A stretch of DNA of 64,000 nucleotides, taken from the NCBI GenBank assembly GCA_046328715.1, contig JAXLWB010000009.1, positions 185,165 through 249,164 of the forward strand. Direction: 5' to 3'. This document shows, piece by piece, positions 24,981 to 33,227 of this stretch (positions within the stretch are counted from its first letter, which is position 1; each line of letters begins with the position of its first letter). The translations under genes were made by a program, and so were the position numbers. Below the pieces are notes generated by a model. That model was not told the DNA's origin and did not search any database. It saw only the letters and a program-made list of their open reading frames with translations. This stretch comes from JAXLWB01 sp046328715 (lineage in GTDB: Bacteria; Chloroflexota; Anaerolineae; Caldilineales; Caldilineaceae).

Positions 24981-26264
24981 CTATTTCCCAATCACTTCCA
25001 CCCCACCCATATAAGGTCGTAGCACCTTCGGCACCACTACTGTGCCATCCGCTTGCTGGTTATTTTCCAGGATGGCGATGATGATGCGCGGCAGGGCTAG
25101 TCCCGAACCGTTGAGGGTGTAAACATACTCAGGCTTGGCATCCGGGGCCGGACGATAGCGAATATTGGCGCGGCGAGCTTGGAAATCGCGGAAGAGCGAG
25201 CAGGAGCTGACCTCCAACCACTCACCACAACCCGCAGCCCACACTTCCAGATCGTATTTGATACAGGCGACAAAGCTTAGATCGCCGGTCGCGATGTTGA
25301 GGCGGCGGTAAGGCAATTCAAGCCGTTCGAGCAGATCTTCAGCGTCACGGGTCAAAATTTCCAATTCATCACGGCCACGCGTAGGCTCAACAAACTTGAC
25401 CATCTCCACCTTCTGGAACTGGTGCACGCGCTTGATGCCACGCACGTCTTTGCCAGCGCTCACCTTCTCGCGACGGAAGCAGGGCGACTGCGCCACGAAG
25501 TTGATCGGCAACTTGCCTGCTTCGATGATCTCATCGCGGAAGATGTTAGTCACCGGCACCTCTGCCGTGGGAATAAACCAGTAATCTTCCTCGGCATCCC
25601 GATAGAGATTGTCGCCAAACTTGGGCAGGTTGCCCGTGCCGACCATACATTTTTCCTGCACCATAAAGGGCGGATAGACTTCCTCATAGCCATGTTCAGC
25701 TACGTGCACATCTAGGAAGAAATCGGTCAGCGCCCGTTGCAAACGTGCCCCAGCACCTCGCAAAAGGTAAAAGCGCGCACCCGACAATTTCGTGCCTCGC
25801 TCAATGTCGATGATGCCCAACTCGGCACCTACGTCCCAGTGCGCCTTGGGGGTAAAGTCGAAGGCCGGCTTGACACCCCACTCTTTGGCGGTCGTGTTGC
25901 CGCTATCGTCCGGCGCGACAGGCACGTCTGGCTCCGGCGGATTGGGGATACGCAGCATCAAATCGTTAAATTCTGTCTCAACTTCGGACAGTTGCTTATC
26001 GAGTTGGTCGATGTCATCGCCAATTTGGCCCATACGGGCTTTGAGCGCGTTGGCCTCATCTATCTTTTTCTCGCGCATCAACAGTCCGACATTTTTCGAG
26101 CCGCTGTTACGTTCAGCGCGCAATGTCTCCACTTGGTTCAAGATTTGGCGACGCTGCTCATCCAGCGCCAAGGCTCGTTCCCAAGGGGCGTCAGTAGCAT
26201 TCAATTTTTCCATTGCTTCGGCCAGGGCAGCCCGGTTTTCACGCATCCATTTGATATCGAGCAT
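24981..26264 (-). CDS. serS: Seryl-tRNA synthetase
   Basis: 427 residues from ATG 26264, seven bases after GGAGG; another ATG two codons upstream is too close to it. The enzyme charges tRNA-Ser with serine using ATP. The N-terminal antiparallel coiled coil spans about 30-105 (WERALALDEQRRQIL, VETLRAERNS). Class II motif 2 is FRREKVSAGKDVRGIKRVHQF, and motif 3 is GSGLALPRIIIAILE near residue 395. Length is standard. It is preceded by a T-box leader, so it is expected to be induced when uncharged tRNA-Ser accumulates. Confidence 0.98.
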   Translation of the reverse strand: MLDIKWMRENRAALAEAMEKLNATDAPWERALALDEQRRQILNQVETLRAERNSGSKNVGLLMREKKIDEANALKARMGQIGDDIDQLDKQLSEVETEFNDLMLRIPNPPEPDVPVAPDDSGNTTAKEWGVKPAFDFTPKAHWDVGAELGIIDIERGTKLSGARFYLLRGAGARLQRALTDFFLDVHVAEHGYEEVYPPFMVQEKCMVGTGNLPKFGDNLYRDAEEDYWFIPTAEVPVTNIFRDEIIEAGKLPINFVAQSPCFRREKVSAGKDVRGIKRVHQFQKVEMVKFVEPTRGRDELEILTRDAEDLLERLELPYRRLNIATGDLSFVACIKYDLEVWAAGCGEWLEVSSCSLFRDFQARRANIRYRPAPDAKPEYVYTLNGSGLALPRIIIAILENNQQADGTVVVPKVLRPYMGGVEVIGK

Positions 26265-26302
26265 AATCATACCTCCCTTTGAAAAGGTTGCTCAGGGTTA
26301 AT

Positions 26303-26365
26303 ATTTCCGAGCCACGAGCGTGAGCGAGTGTTCCATCCACTCGCTCACGCTCGTGGCTCGGAAAT
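26303..26365. repeat. Palindrome with CCACGAGCGTGAGC core in serS leader
   Basis: Perfect 28-base arms (26303-26330 and 26338-26365) flank a 7-base loop. It lies between the T-box terminator and the serS start, so it is in the transcribed leader. A second family member, with the same CCACGAGCGTGAGC core, is at 40131-40187. Confidence 0.85.
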
Positions 26366-26375
26366 AACAACCAAT

Positions 26376-26690
26376 AAAAAAATCCCCTCGTCCGATTGCT
26401 CAGGACGAAGGGATTTCGTGGTGCCACCTGGGTTCGCAGTAAACCAGTCAGTCAGTAATCAGTCCTTCAGTGGACTACCACAACTATCCACTGTATTACT
26501 GACCTACTGTTCTACTGAATTCTGCCTCATTCGCAGGGTAACGGTTGCAGGCCGCCCAGCCATTTCCTGCTGGGAACTTTGAAGGGGCTAAGTTGCTCGT
26601 TGCCTAATGTCTCGCACCGACCGACATCTCTCTGCAAGAACAAGCGCTCAACTCATGGCCTTCATTAGCGTTTCTCGTATTAAGAATATC
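26376..26690 (-). promoter_or_regulatory. T-box leader of serS
   Basis: Read on the minus strand, AGGTGGCACCACG (26417-26429) matches the conserved T-box sequence that pairs with the tRNA acceptor end in the antiterminator. It is followed directly by an intrinsic terminator: a long stem around CCCTTCGTCCTGAGCAATCGG and then a run of T (26376-26417). Upstream, AGAGAGATGTCGGTCGGTG resembles the distal part of stem I. Uncharged tRNA-Ser would stabilise the antiterminator and allow serS transcription. I could not place the specifier codon with certainty. A repeat occupies 26437-26527 within the leader, where stems II and III would usually be. Confidence 0.85.
26437..26527. repeat. CAGTA-type inverted repeat inside the T-box leader
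   Basis: Imperfect arms built of CAGT/CAGTA units (beginning CAGTAAACCAGTCAGTCAG and ending TACTGACCTACTGTTCTACTG) lie between stem I and the antiterminator. It belongs to the same family as 24934-24973. Its position suggests that the element entered the riboswitch and was tolerated in the linker region. Confidence 0.6.
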
Positions 26691-26749
26691 ATAACACAGC
26701 CGCCTTGTAAGGGAAAATCAAGAGAGATTGAAGATTATTGTTCCAATCT

Positions 26750-27607
26750 CTACTCCCCCTTGCCATTCTCCCGTTCCGACTGAACATCGTAGGCGATTGC
26801 CAATGCGGCGTCGGTGACAGAACGGTAGATAGCCGACAATTTCTCTTCAAGCGGCTGCCATTCAGGTGCTTGTGAAATAGGCCCTAAACGACGCACCAGG
26901 GCCAACTGGACGGCAGGCGGCGAAATGTAGTGATGTAATAAGCGCAATTGGCGACTGTCACCCCAGAATTGATCCAACTGAGCAGCAAGCGGAATGCCTT
27001 CTTCGGGCGAAGTTGGTTCCTCAGTGACATGGTAGAAAAAGGAAGCATCAGCCTGGCGCATGACGTCGGCAGGATGGGCGACCGCCACGACCCCTTCATT
27101 GCGAACTTGCCGCAACTCACCCAGAAGCTGATCGCGTGAACGCCCGCGCAAGAGCAGAAGCAACCACGGATCGCTCTGTAAAAGATCCACCAACGCAGAG
27201 TAAAGCGCTGCCAGTACCTGCACTTGGGCAGCAGGCGGAAAGCTGCTCTCGACCGTCACCTCATCCAAACTTTGCGGCATAAGAGTAGCACCAGCATGAA
27301 AAAAGATCGGTTCGATCTCTACTGGAAGCTGTTCGGAAAGCAAGTGCGCTGCATAAAGCGCCTGGTCACGCATCTGATCGACGATGGCTTTCCACTGCGT
27401 TTCGGACAAAAGGTCGATCAAAATGGTCAACGTGCCATCGCCGAATTCTCGATCCTGAAGGCGCGCGCTAATCTGGCCAGGTTGAACGTCCAAGCGACGC
27501 ACCCGGGTTCCACGATGCGAATAACGAAGCCCAGCGTTGACTCCTAGTTGGTCAAAAAGAAGCTGCAACCGGTTTAACCACCATTGATCATTTCTCGATA
27601 CACTCAT
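26750..27607 (-). CDS. SWIM-family protein with degenerate zinc-binding motif
   Basis: 285 residues. The body matches bacterial SWIM proteins that sit beside SNF2 helicases: RLDVQPGQISARLQ, then LSETQWKAIVDQMRDQALYAAHLLSEQLP, IFFHAGATLMPQSLDEV and, after the motif, DPWLLLLLRGRSRDQLL. The SWIM zinc motif C-x-C-x(n)-C-x-H should lie at 120-135, but the residues are ESSFPPAAQVQVLAAL: Glu, Ser, Val and Val occupy the four ligand positions. Zinc binding is therefore lost while the rest of the fold is kept. It lies 12 bases downstream of the methyltransferase gene and follows the helicase, so it is probably still a partner of that enzyme. Confidence 0.8.
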   Translation of the reverse strand: MSVSRNDQWWLNRLQLLFDQLGVNAGLRYSHRGTRVRRLDVQPGQISARLQDREFGDGTLTILIDLLSETQWKAIVDQMRDQALYAAHLLSEQLPVEIEPIFFHAGATLMPQSLDEVTVESSFPPAAQVQVLAALYSALVDLLQSDPWLLLLLRGRSRDQLLGELRQVRNEGVVAVAHPADVMRQADASFFYHVTEEPTSPEEGIPLAAQLDQFWGDSRQLRLLHHYISPPAVQLALVRRLGPISQAPEWQPLEEKLSAIYRSVTDAALAIAYDVQSERENGKGE

Positions 27608-27619
27608 TTCAGTCCTTCC

Positions 27620-28459
27620 CTACTTCACCGCCACTACCCCAAACGCTTTGGCTGCATCACGAAGATTGCGAAAGCCAACGTCCTGCAAGCGCCGGATCAC
27701 GCCTTTGGTGACCCGATTACCCGAAGCGCTGTCAGGATTGCCAATGTAATGAAAGAGCCGCCCTTTGGGTTTCAGCACACGCCAAAGCTCACCGTAAAAC
27801 TCCGCTGAATAGAGTTCCCCAGCCAGCGCAAAGACCGGCGGGTCATGCAGGATGCGATCAAAGCTTGCATCGGCAAAAGCACGAATTTCTTCAAAGCTAT
27901 CGCCATTGCGCACCTCAATATTGGAACGAGTGAAGAGATCCTGAGACCAGGGATTACGCTGCGCAATCTCGATCACGGCGGGGTCAAGCTCAATCGTCGT
28001 CACATGTTCGGCGCTTCTCGCCGCCTCAATCGCGGTATAGCCAAGCCCCATCGTCGTATCCAGCACCCGCCCAGTGATTGGGGCGACGCTCTTGATCTTC
28101 TCCAAGGTATCCTGCTTGGGATCGCTCTCCTTGATGCGATGCATAGGGAAACCAGCGATCACAATGGTCGGTGCCGACCGGGTTGGGTAGAGGCTGCAAT
28201 AGCGATTGGTCGCCTCGGAAAAGATGCGAATCTCCTCCATTCCATCGGCGTCCACCTCAAAGCAGCCATTTTCCTTCTCAAGGATTCGTTCGATCTGCGG
28301 CCAGGCGAGGGTAACTCCGGAAGGGAAACGTACCGCCTCCGCTTCCAACTGAACCGTTACAACGTTCAGCCCCAGATCAGGCGAAATCTTTGTTTGCGCT
28401 GCGCCAGTCTTACGCTCGGTGAGCAGTTGTTTCGCCTGAAAGTGAGATAACACAATCAT
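27620..28459 (-). CDS. Predicted methyltransferase between SNF2 and SWIM genes
   Basis: 279 residues. The N-terminal 100 residues form a distinct domain (SHFQAKQLLTERKTGAAQT). The SAM fold starts at RVLDTTMGLGYTAIEAA (131-147), with ELDP at 157-160 and a DPP motif near residue 210 (RILHDPPVFAL), which is reminiscent of the NPPY/DPP motif of amino-methyltransferases acting on planar nitrogen. Comparable archaeal proteins are annotated as predicted methyltransferases (COG2521-like). The target may be DNA, RNA or a small molecule. It starts three bases after the SNF2 stop. Confidence 0.83.
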   Translation of the reverse strand: MIVLSHFQAKQLLTERKTGAAQTKISPDLGLNVVTVQLEAEAVRFPSGVTLAWPQIERILEKENGCFEVDADGMEEIRIFSEATNRYCSLYPTRSAPTIVIAGFPMHRIKESDPKQDTLEKIKSVAPITGRVLDTTMGLGYTAIEAARSAEHVTTIELDPAVIEIAQRNPWSQDLFTRSNIEVRNGDSFEEIRAFADASFDRILHDPPVFALAGELYSAEFYGELWRVLKPKGRLFHYIGNPDSASGNRVTKGVIRRLQDVGFRNLRDAAKAFGVVAVK

Positions 28460-28462
28460 CGA

Positions 28463-31400
28463 TTACAACTCCTCAACCATGTCATGGCGTAACATCAACA
28501 TCTCACGCAGATCATCCGTGCTCATCTCGGTCAGCCAATCTTCGCCGTTGCCAACAATGGCATCGGCCAGTGCCTGTTTACTTTCGAGCAAACTCTGGAT
28601 TCGCTCTTCCAGCGTTCCAGCGGCGACAAATTTATGCACCAGGACATTCCGTTTCTGACCAATACGGAAGGCACGATCGGTAGCCTGATTCTCAACAGCC
28701 GGATTCCACCAACGGTCAAAGTGGAAGACATGATTGGCACGCGTCAAATTCAAGCCGGAGCCGCCTGCTCGCAGGCTCAGCACAAAGATCGGTGGACCAT
28801 CATCTGCCTGGAATGCCTGCACCATGCGGTCGCGCTGATTGGCTGGTGTGCCACCATGCAGGAATAGTACATCCACGCCCAGCGTTTCACTCAGATGACG
28901 CTGCAAAAGATGGCCCATCTCGACAAATTGGGTAAAGACCAAGGCATGATCGCCCACATCGACGGCTTCTTCGAGCATTTCGGTCAAACGGTCGAGTTTG
29001 CCGCTGCGTTGTGGAAGCGGGCCTTCCTGTTTGAGATAATGGGCCGGATGATTGGCAATCTGCTTCAACTTAGTTAGCAGCGCCAACACCTGCCCGCGCC
29101 GTTGAATACCGCTGCTGTTGTCAATCAACTCCAGCGTCTCACGCACCGTCTTCTCGTAGAGAGTAGCCTGTTCCTCGGTCAAAGAACAGTAGACGACTGT
29201 CTCCTGCTTTTCGGGCAGATCGGAGATAATCGTCGGGTCGGACTTGACGCGGCGCAGAAAGAATGGCTGCACCAGTCGACGCAGTTCACCAGCACTCTCT
29301 TCATCGTTGTAGCGTTCGATTGGAACGATGTAGCGCTGGCGAAAACGTTCAAAGCTCTCCAGGTAGCCAGGGTTGAGGAAGTCAAGGATGCTCCACAACT
29401 CCGACAAACGATTTTCAACTGGCGTCCCGGTGAGTGCAATGCGCCGTTGTGCGTCAATCGCACGCACCGCTTGGCTTTGTTTGGCCCCCGGGTTTTTGAT
29501 ATTCTGCGCTTCGTCCAGGATCAGATGACTCCAGATCCACTTTTGCAACATCTCAATGTCACGACGCGCTGTGCCAAAGCTTGTAATCAGCACATCATTG
29601 TCACGCACGGCCTGGGCGAAACCGATGCTGCCTAGACGATTGTTGCCATGATGTACCAACACGCGCAAACCAGGCGCAAATCGTTCGATCTCATGCCGCC
29701 AGTTTGCCAGCACACTGGTAGGGCAGATAATCAAGGCTGGCATCAAAGGTTGAGTGCGGTTGAGCTTGGCGTTTGCGTCACGTTGCAGTTTTCGCTCATG
29801 CAGTAAGAGCGCAATCGCCTGAATCGTTTTGCCCAGGCCCATGTCATCCGCCAGACAAGCACCTAGCCCGATATCGGTCATAAAGTCGAGCCAACCGACA
29901 CCTCGCCGCTGATATGGGCGCAGATCGCCGACGAAACCAACCGGTTCGTTGATCGGTCTCGGAGGTTGGTGGTTGCGCAGTTGCTGTAGCAAATCAAGCA
30001 GCCAATCCTCGACATCGACCGCCTGCAATGGCAGGAGATCCGGGGCATCGGATGGAAGGTAAAAATTTTGACCCTGCCCACTGGAAGCGGGTCCATTGGG
30101 GGAAGTACCTCTGTAGGGAGCAGCAGCCCCTTCGGACCCTTGTCTGGCTTGCTCGGCAGCCTGCACACCTTGCAGTAAGCGCAATGATTGCAGAAAGGAG
30201 AGCTGTCCACTAGGGACGCCTTCGTTGATGAAACGCCGTGCCGCTCGAATCTGCGCCGGGTCTAGTTCCACCCAGCGATCTTCAAGCCAGAGCAATGGGG
30301 TATGCAAGCTGGCAATCCGCTCAAAGTCAGCTTGCGAAAGTGGATTGCCACCCAGTGTCAGTTCCCAGGAATAATTGAGCTTACTGGAAGGGGAGATCAA
30401 GGGTCCTGCCGCGCCCTCTAACTCAGTTGGCAAATCCTCAGGCGGGGTTGAGAACTGTCGATCGCGCAAACTTGACATGCGCAGGCGCAATCCCAGTTGA
30501 CCACGCTCGCTGCTATTCCACCAACTGGGGTAGATTACGCCAAAACCAATGCTTTCAAGCAGCGGGCCAATCTCTCGTAAAAATTGATAGGCTTGGGCCG
30601 TGTTCAATTCGGCGCGTTCTGGGCGCTGGTTGCGTAGGCTATCGGCGATTGGTTCAAACAAGCGACTGGCAGCGCCTAAGCCAGCAAGCAGGCGATCCTG
30701 TGGGCGATCCAAACGGCGATTGCCCACCCGCAGCGAGCCATTGGCGCTCGTCCACACATCGCGGGCAGGAATACGCAATGCACTGTTGTCGCAGGCCTGC
30801 AACTCATATTGCAGCGACCAATCGGCACGGGGATCGGTGGCATAGAAGGGATCGGGCGATTTAAGGACGAAACAGGCTCGAAACAGGGCATCTGCCGTAG
30901 TCTGCAACTGTTCTAGCCAGCTCTGCCACTGTTCGTAAAAGCGATAGAGTGCCTGCGGAGGAATGCGCAGCCGTCGATCGGGTCCACGCAATGTGCGCAA
31001 CCATTCCTCCATCACCTCCCGCTCGATACCATGTCCGTTGGGATGCCACAGCGGAGGAGTATTTGCAGCAACGCCATTCATTGAGCCTAGGGCAATTGGG
31101 TCACCCTCTGTTGCGCCGATCCTACTCGCCAGATCGTCAATACCTGGCGGCGGAATGGTCTGCTGTACGACAGCATCAACTGCCATGGCAATAAAGTGCT
31201 CTACCAGTTGACGAGTCGAACGCGCCTCACTACTTTGCAGCAAATTGTAGGCACGGCAAATCGGTGGCATCGCCGCCACCAACTGCTCGAAACGGACCTG
31301 CAACTTGCCATCCAGCAACACCGGTTGCCAAATGGCGCAGATTTTACCCTCGCGGTCGGGGCGCAGTGCGGGTACAAATTGTTGACTGACCAATATCTCG

Positions 31401-32107
31401 AGCGCAAGCTTGGCAGCATGGCTCCAGAATTGAAGATCCTTGCCCTGTTGAATACGTTGCCACACGCCATTGCGCATGTTGTTATCGAGCGGCACGGCGC
31501 CCAACTGTCCCAGGAGTTGCAGTGCAGGCAAGGGCGGCAATGCTACCCCGGTGACTTGCCAGGGAGCAAGCGTCACTTTCGGCGGCTCAACGCTTTCCGT
31601 TCGATCTTTCCGGGTTGAGTGCGATGAAGAATGATTGCGGCGCACCGTCGGAACGCCATCCTGGCTTGGCAACAGTACCGAAACTTTAAACGGTTTGATT
31701 TGTGCAGAGTCTACACTGGAAAATTCATCGCCCAGCCAGGCACGCAATTGCGCAACTGTCGCCTGGAAGGGGTGAGAGGGAATTTTGTCGGTTCGACCAT
31801 TGTTTGACATGGAGGAGCGACGCGTCGCGCGATGCGTGGGTCGCTCTTGATTGCTCAACTCAGCACCTGCATGGAGATCTTCTGCCCAGAGAAACAATTG
31901 ACCATTGAGCGGCATCTCATCGGGCGAGTGATCGGACAGTTCACGGTTGGCACCACTTGCATCCCCTTCTGCAATGCGAGCCCGCTGGAATGTCGTAGTG
32001 GATTGTTCTAATTGATAGGGTACAGCATATGACGAATTAACAGCTGCCAGCTTTTCGTTTTCAGAACGATTCGGGTAAAGCCAGGCAGCATGAATGATTA
32101 AAGGCAT
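28463..32107 (-). CDS. SNF2-family helicase with bacterial N-terminal domain
   Basis: 1214 residues from ATG 32107, where the typical start IIHAAWLYPN appears; the frame extends upstream without homology-like sequence. The N-terminal 650 residues are the bacterial SNF2 N-terminal region (LFLWAEDLHAG, LAPWQVTGVALPPL, SQADFERIASLHTPLLWLEDRWVELDP). The ATPase has DDMGLGKTIQAIALL (Walker A), DEAQNIKN (Walker B), ALTGTPVENRLSELWS (motif III), and in the second lobe LRAGGSGLNLT and DRAFRIGQKRNV (motifs V and VI). These proteins translocate on duplex DNA and are linked to repair or defence. It heads the group with the methyltransferase and the SWIM-like protein. Confidence 0.95.
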   Translation of the reverse strand: MPLIIHAAWLYPNRSENEKLAAVNSSYAVPYQLEQSTTTFQRARIAEGDASGANRELSDHSPDEMPLNGQLFLWAEDLHAGAELSNQERPTHRATRRSSMSNNGRTDKIPSHPFQATVAQLRAWLGDEFSSVDSAQIKPFKVSVLLPSQDGVPTVRRNHSSSHSTRKDRTESVEPPKVTLAPWQVTGVALPPLPALQLLGQLGAVPLDNNMRNGVWQRIQQGKDLQFWSHAAKLALEILVSQQFVPALRPDREGKICAIWQPVLLDGKLQVRFEQLVAAMPPICRAYNLLQSSEARSTRQLVEHFIAMAVDAVVQQTIPPPGIDDLASRIGATEGDPIALGSMNGVAANTPPLWHPNGHGIEREVMEEWLRTLRGPDRRLRIPPQALYRFYEQWQSWLEQLQTTADALFRACFVLKSPDPFYATDPRADWSLQYELQACDNSALRIPARDVWTSANGSLRVGNRRLDRPQDRLLAGLGAASRLFEPIADSLRNQRPERAELNTAQAYQFLREIGPLLESIGFGVIYPSWWNSSERGQLGLRLRMSSLRDRQFSTPPEDLPTELEGAAGPLISPSSKLNYSWELTLGGNPLSQADFERIASLHTPLLWLEDRWVELDPAQIRAARRFINEGVPSGQLSFLQSLRLLQGVQAAEQARQGSEGAAAPYRGTSPNGPASSGQGQNFYLPSDAPDLLPLQAVDVEDWLLDLLQQLRNHQPPRPINEPVGFVGDLRPYQRRGVGWLDFMTDIGLGACLADDMGLGKTIQAIALLLHERKLQRDANAKLNRTQPLMPALIICPTSVLANWRHEIERFAPGLRVLVHHGNNRLGSIGFAQAVRDNDVLITSFGTARRDIEMLQKWIWSHLILDEAQNIKNPGAKQSQAVRAIDAQRRIALTGTPVENRLSELWSILDFLNPGYLESFERFRQRYIVPIERYNDEESAGELRRLVQPFFLRRVKSDPTIISDLPEKQETVVYCSLTEEQATLYEKTVRETLELIDNSSGIQRRGQVLALLTKLKQIANHPAHYLKQEGPLPQRSGKLDRLTEMLEEAVDVGDHALVFTQFVEMGHLLQRHLSETLGVDVLFLHGGTPANQRDRMVQAFQADDGPPIFVLSLRAGGSGLNLTRANHVFHFDRWWNPAVENQATDRAFRIGQKRNVLVHKFVAAGTLEERIQSLLESKQALADAIVGNGEDWLTEMSTDDLREMLMLRHDMVEEL

Positions 32108-32271
32108 AAAGAGTATTGTAACAAGAGGAAGGATTGCATTCAAATCAACTTTCGTATGATCGCTTTGCGCAATTAGGACTGTTGTGCTGCGTAAGGTAGG
32201 AAAGCACAATGGTAGCGGGCGACGAATGCGTGGTGGCCAACCAATTTCGGTGTAAGGTCGAAAATAACAAA

Positions 32272-32293
32272 GGCGCTAGTGAATACTAGCGCC
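32272..32293 (-). terminator. Intrinsic terminator of the response-regulator gene
   Basis: A perfect 9-base stem GGCGCTAGT/ACTAGCGCC with a 4-base loop is followed on the minus strand by TTTGTTATTTTC. It lies 58 bases after the regulator stop and before the SNF2 gene. Confidence 0.75.
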
Positions 32294-32351
32294 CGCAACG
32301 ATACTTTGCTCTGGTTAGAAGTATATACCATTCACAACCGATTTTCAATGC

Positions 32352-33116
32352 CTATTTTGGTACGGCGACTCCACCCATTTCACGGGAAGGTGTGACTGTG
32401 AATTGATAGCCGACACCACGGACCGTAACAATATAGTCGACCTTTTTATCGGATGATGTAATTTTCTGGCGCAGACGATGGATATGCACACGCAAGGTAT
32501 CTTCGAAAACCTCCTCGCGCGGCCAAACACGGTTAAGCAGGAAATCGTTCGAGACGGTGCGTCCCCCATTGGCGAGCAATATGTAGAGGAGTTTGGTCTC
32601 CGTTGGCGTAAGTGCCACTTGCTGGCCATCGACGATCGCCGTCTGTTGGGCAAAGTTTGCCGACAATCGATCGTCAATCACAATGACAGCAGAGGATGAG
32701 GTGGTAGAGTTGCTCATGCGGCGTAGGATTCTCTCTACACGTACTGCCAGTTCTTTGAGATTGAAGGGCTTGACAATGTAATCTTCGGCATAGTGTTCAA
32801 TGGCATGCACCACGGTGTCACTATCGTCGATTGCAGTGAGCATGATCACAGGCAGATCGGAAAACTGCTGCACCGCCTCGCAGAATTCAATGCCATTCAT
32901 TTCGGGCATATGAATATCGACAATGGCGATGTCAGGCAATCCTCGCTGACGGATCACATCGAGTCCGATTCTGCCGTTTGCCGCTTGCATGACCTCGTAG
33001 CCAAGATGAGTAAACTTCATATCGACCAAGGTACGAAGTTCTGCATTGTCTTCAACGATTAGGATTCGTTTTTGTTTGTGTAATCCCTTTTCGGGAATAG
33101 TTGATCTTAGTGTCAT
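32352..33116 (-). CDS. OmpR/PhoB-family response regulator (orphan)
   Basis: 254 residues. The receiver domain has RILIVEDNAELRTLVD near the N-terminus, the phospho-acceptor Asp in AIVDIHMPEMNG and the conserved Lys in IVKPFNLKEL. A winged-helix effector follows, with TPTETKLLYILLANGGRTVSNDFLLNRVWP and VHIHRLRQKI, plus a ring of charged residues. The protein activates or represses genes after phosphorylation of the Asp. No histidine kinase gene is adjacent, so it is an orphan or is served by a distant kinase. It has its own terminator. Confidence 0.95.
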   Translation of the reverse strand: MTLRSTIPEKGLHKQKRILIVEDNAELRTLVDMKFTHLGYEVMQAANGRIGLDVIRQRGLPDIAIVDIHMPEMNGIEFCEAVQQFSDLPVIMLTAIDDSDTVVHAIEHYAEDYIVKPFNLKELAVRVERILRRMSNSTTSSSAVIVIDDRLSANFAQQTAIVDGQQVALTPTETKLLYILLANGGRTVSNDFLLNRVWPREEVFEDTLRVHIHRLRQKITSSDKKVDYIVTVRGVGYQFTVTPSREMGGVAVPK

Positions 33117-33227
33117 CGATTGCAGTGTATCAGGGTTATTTGAAATGATACCTTACAAAGTGCTGAAAGTTTCACTTAAATATAACAGCGCTTCGGTTTA
33201 TCATAAACCATATGTATTCAATTGCTT

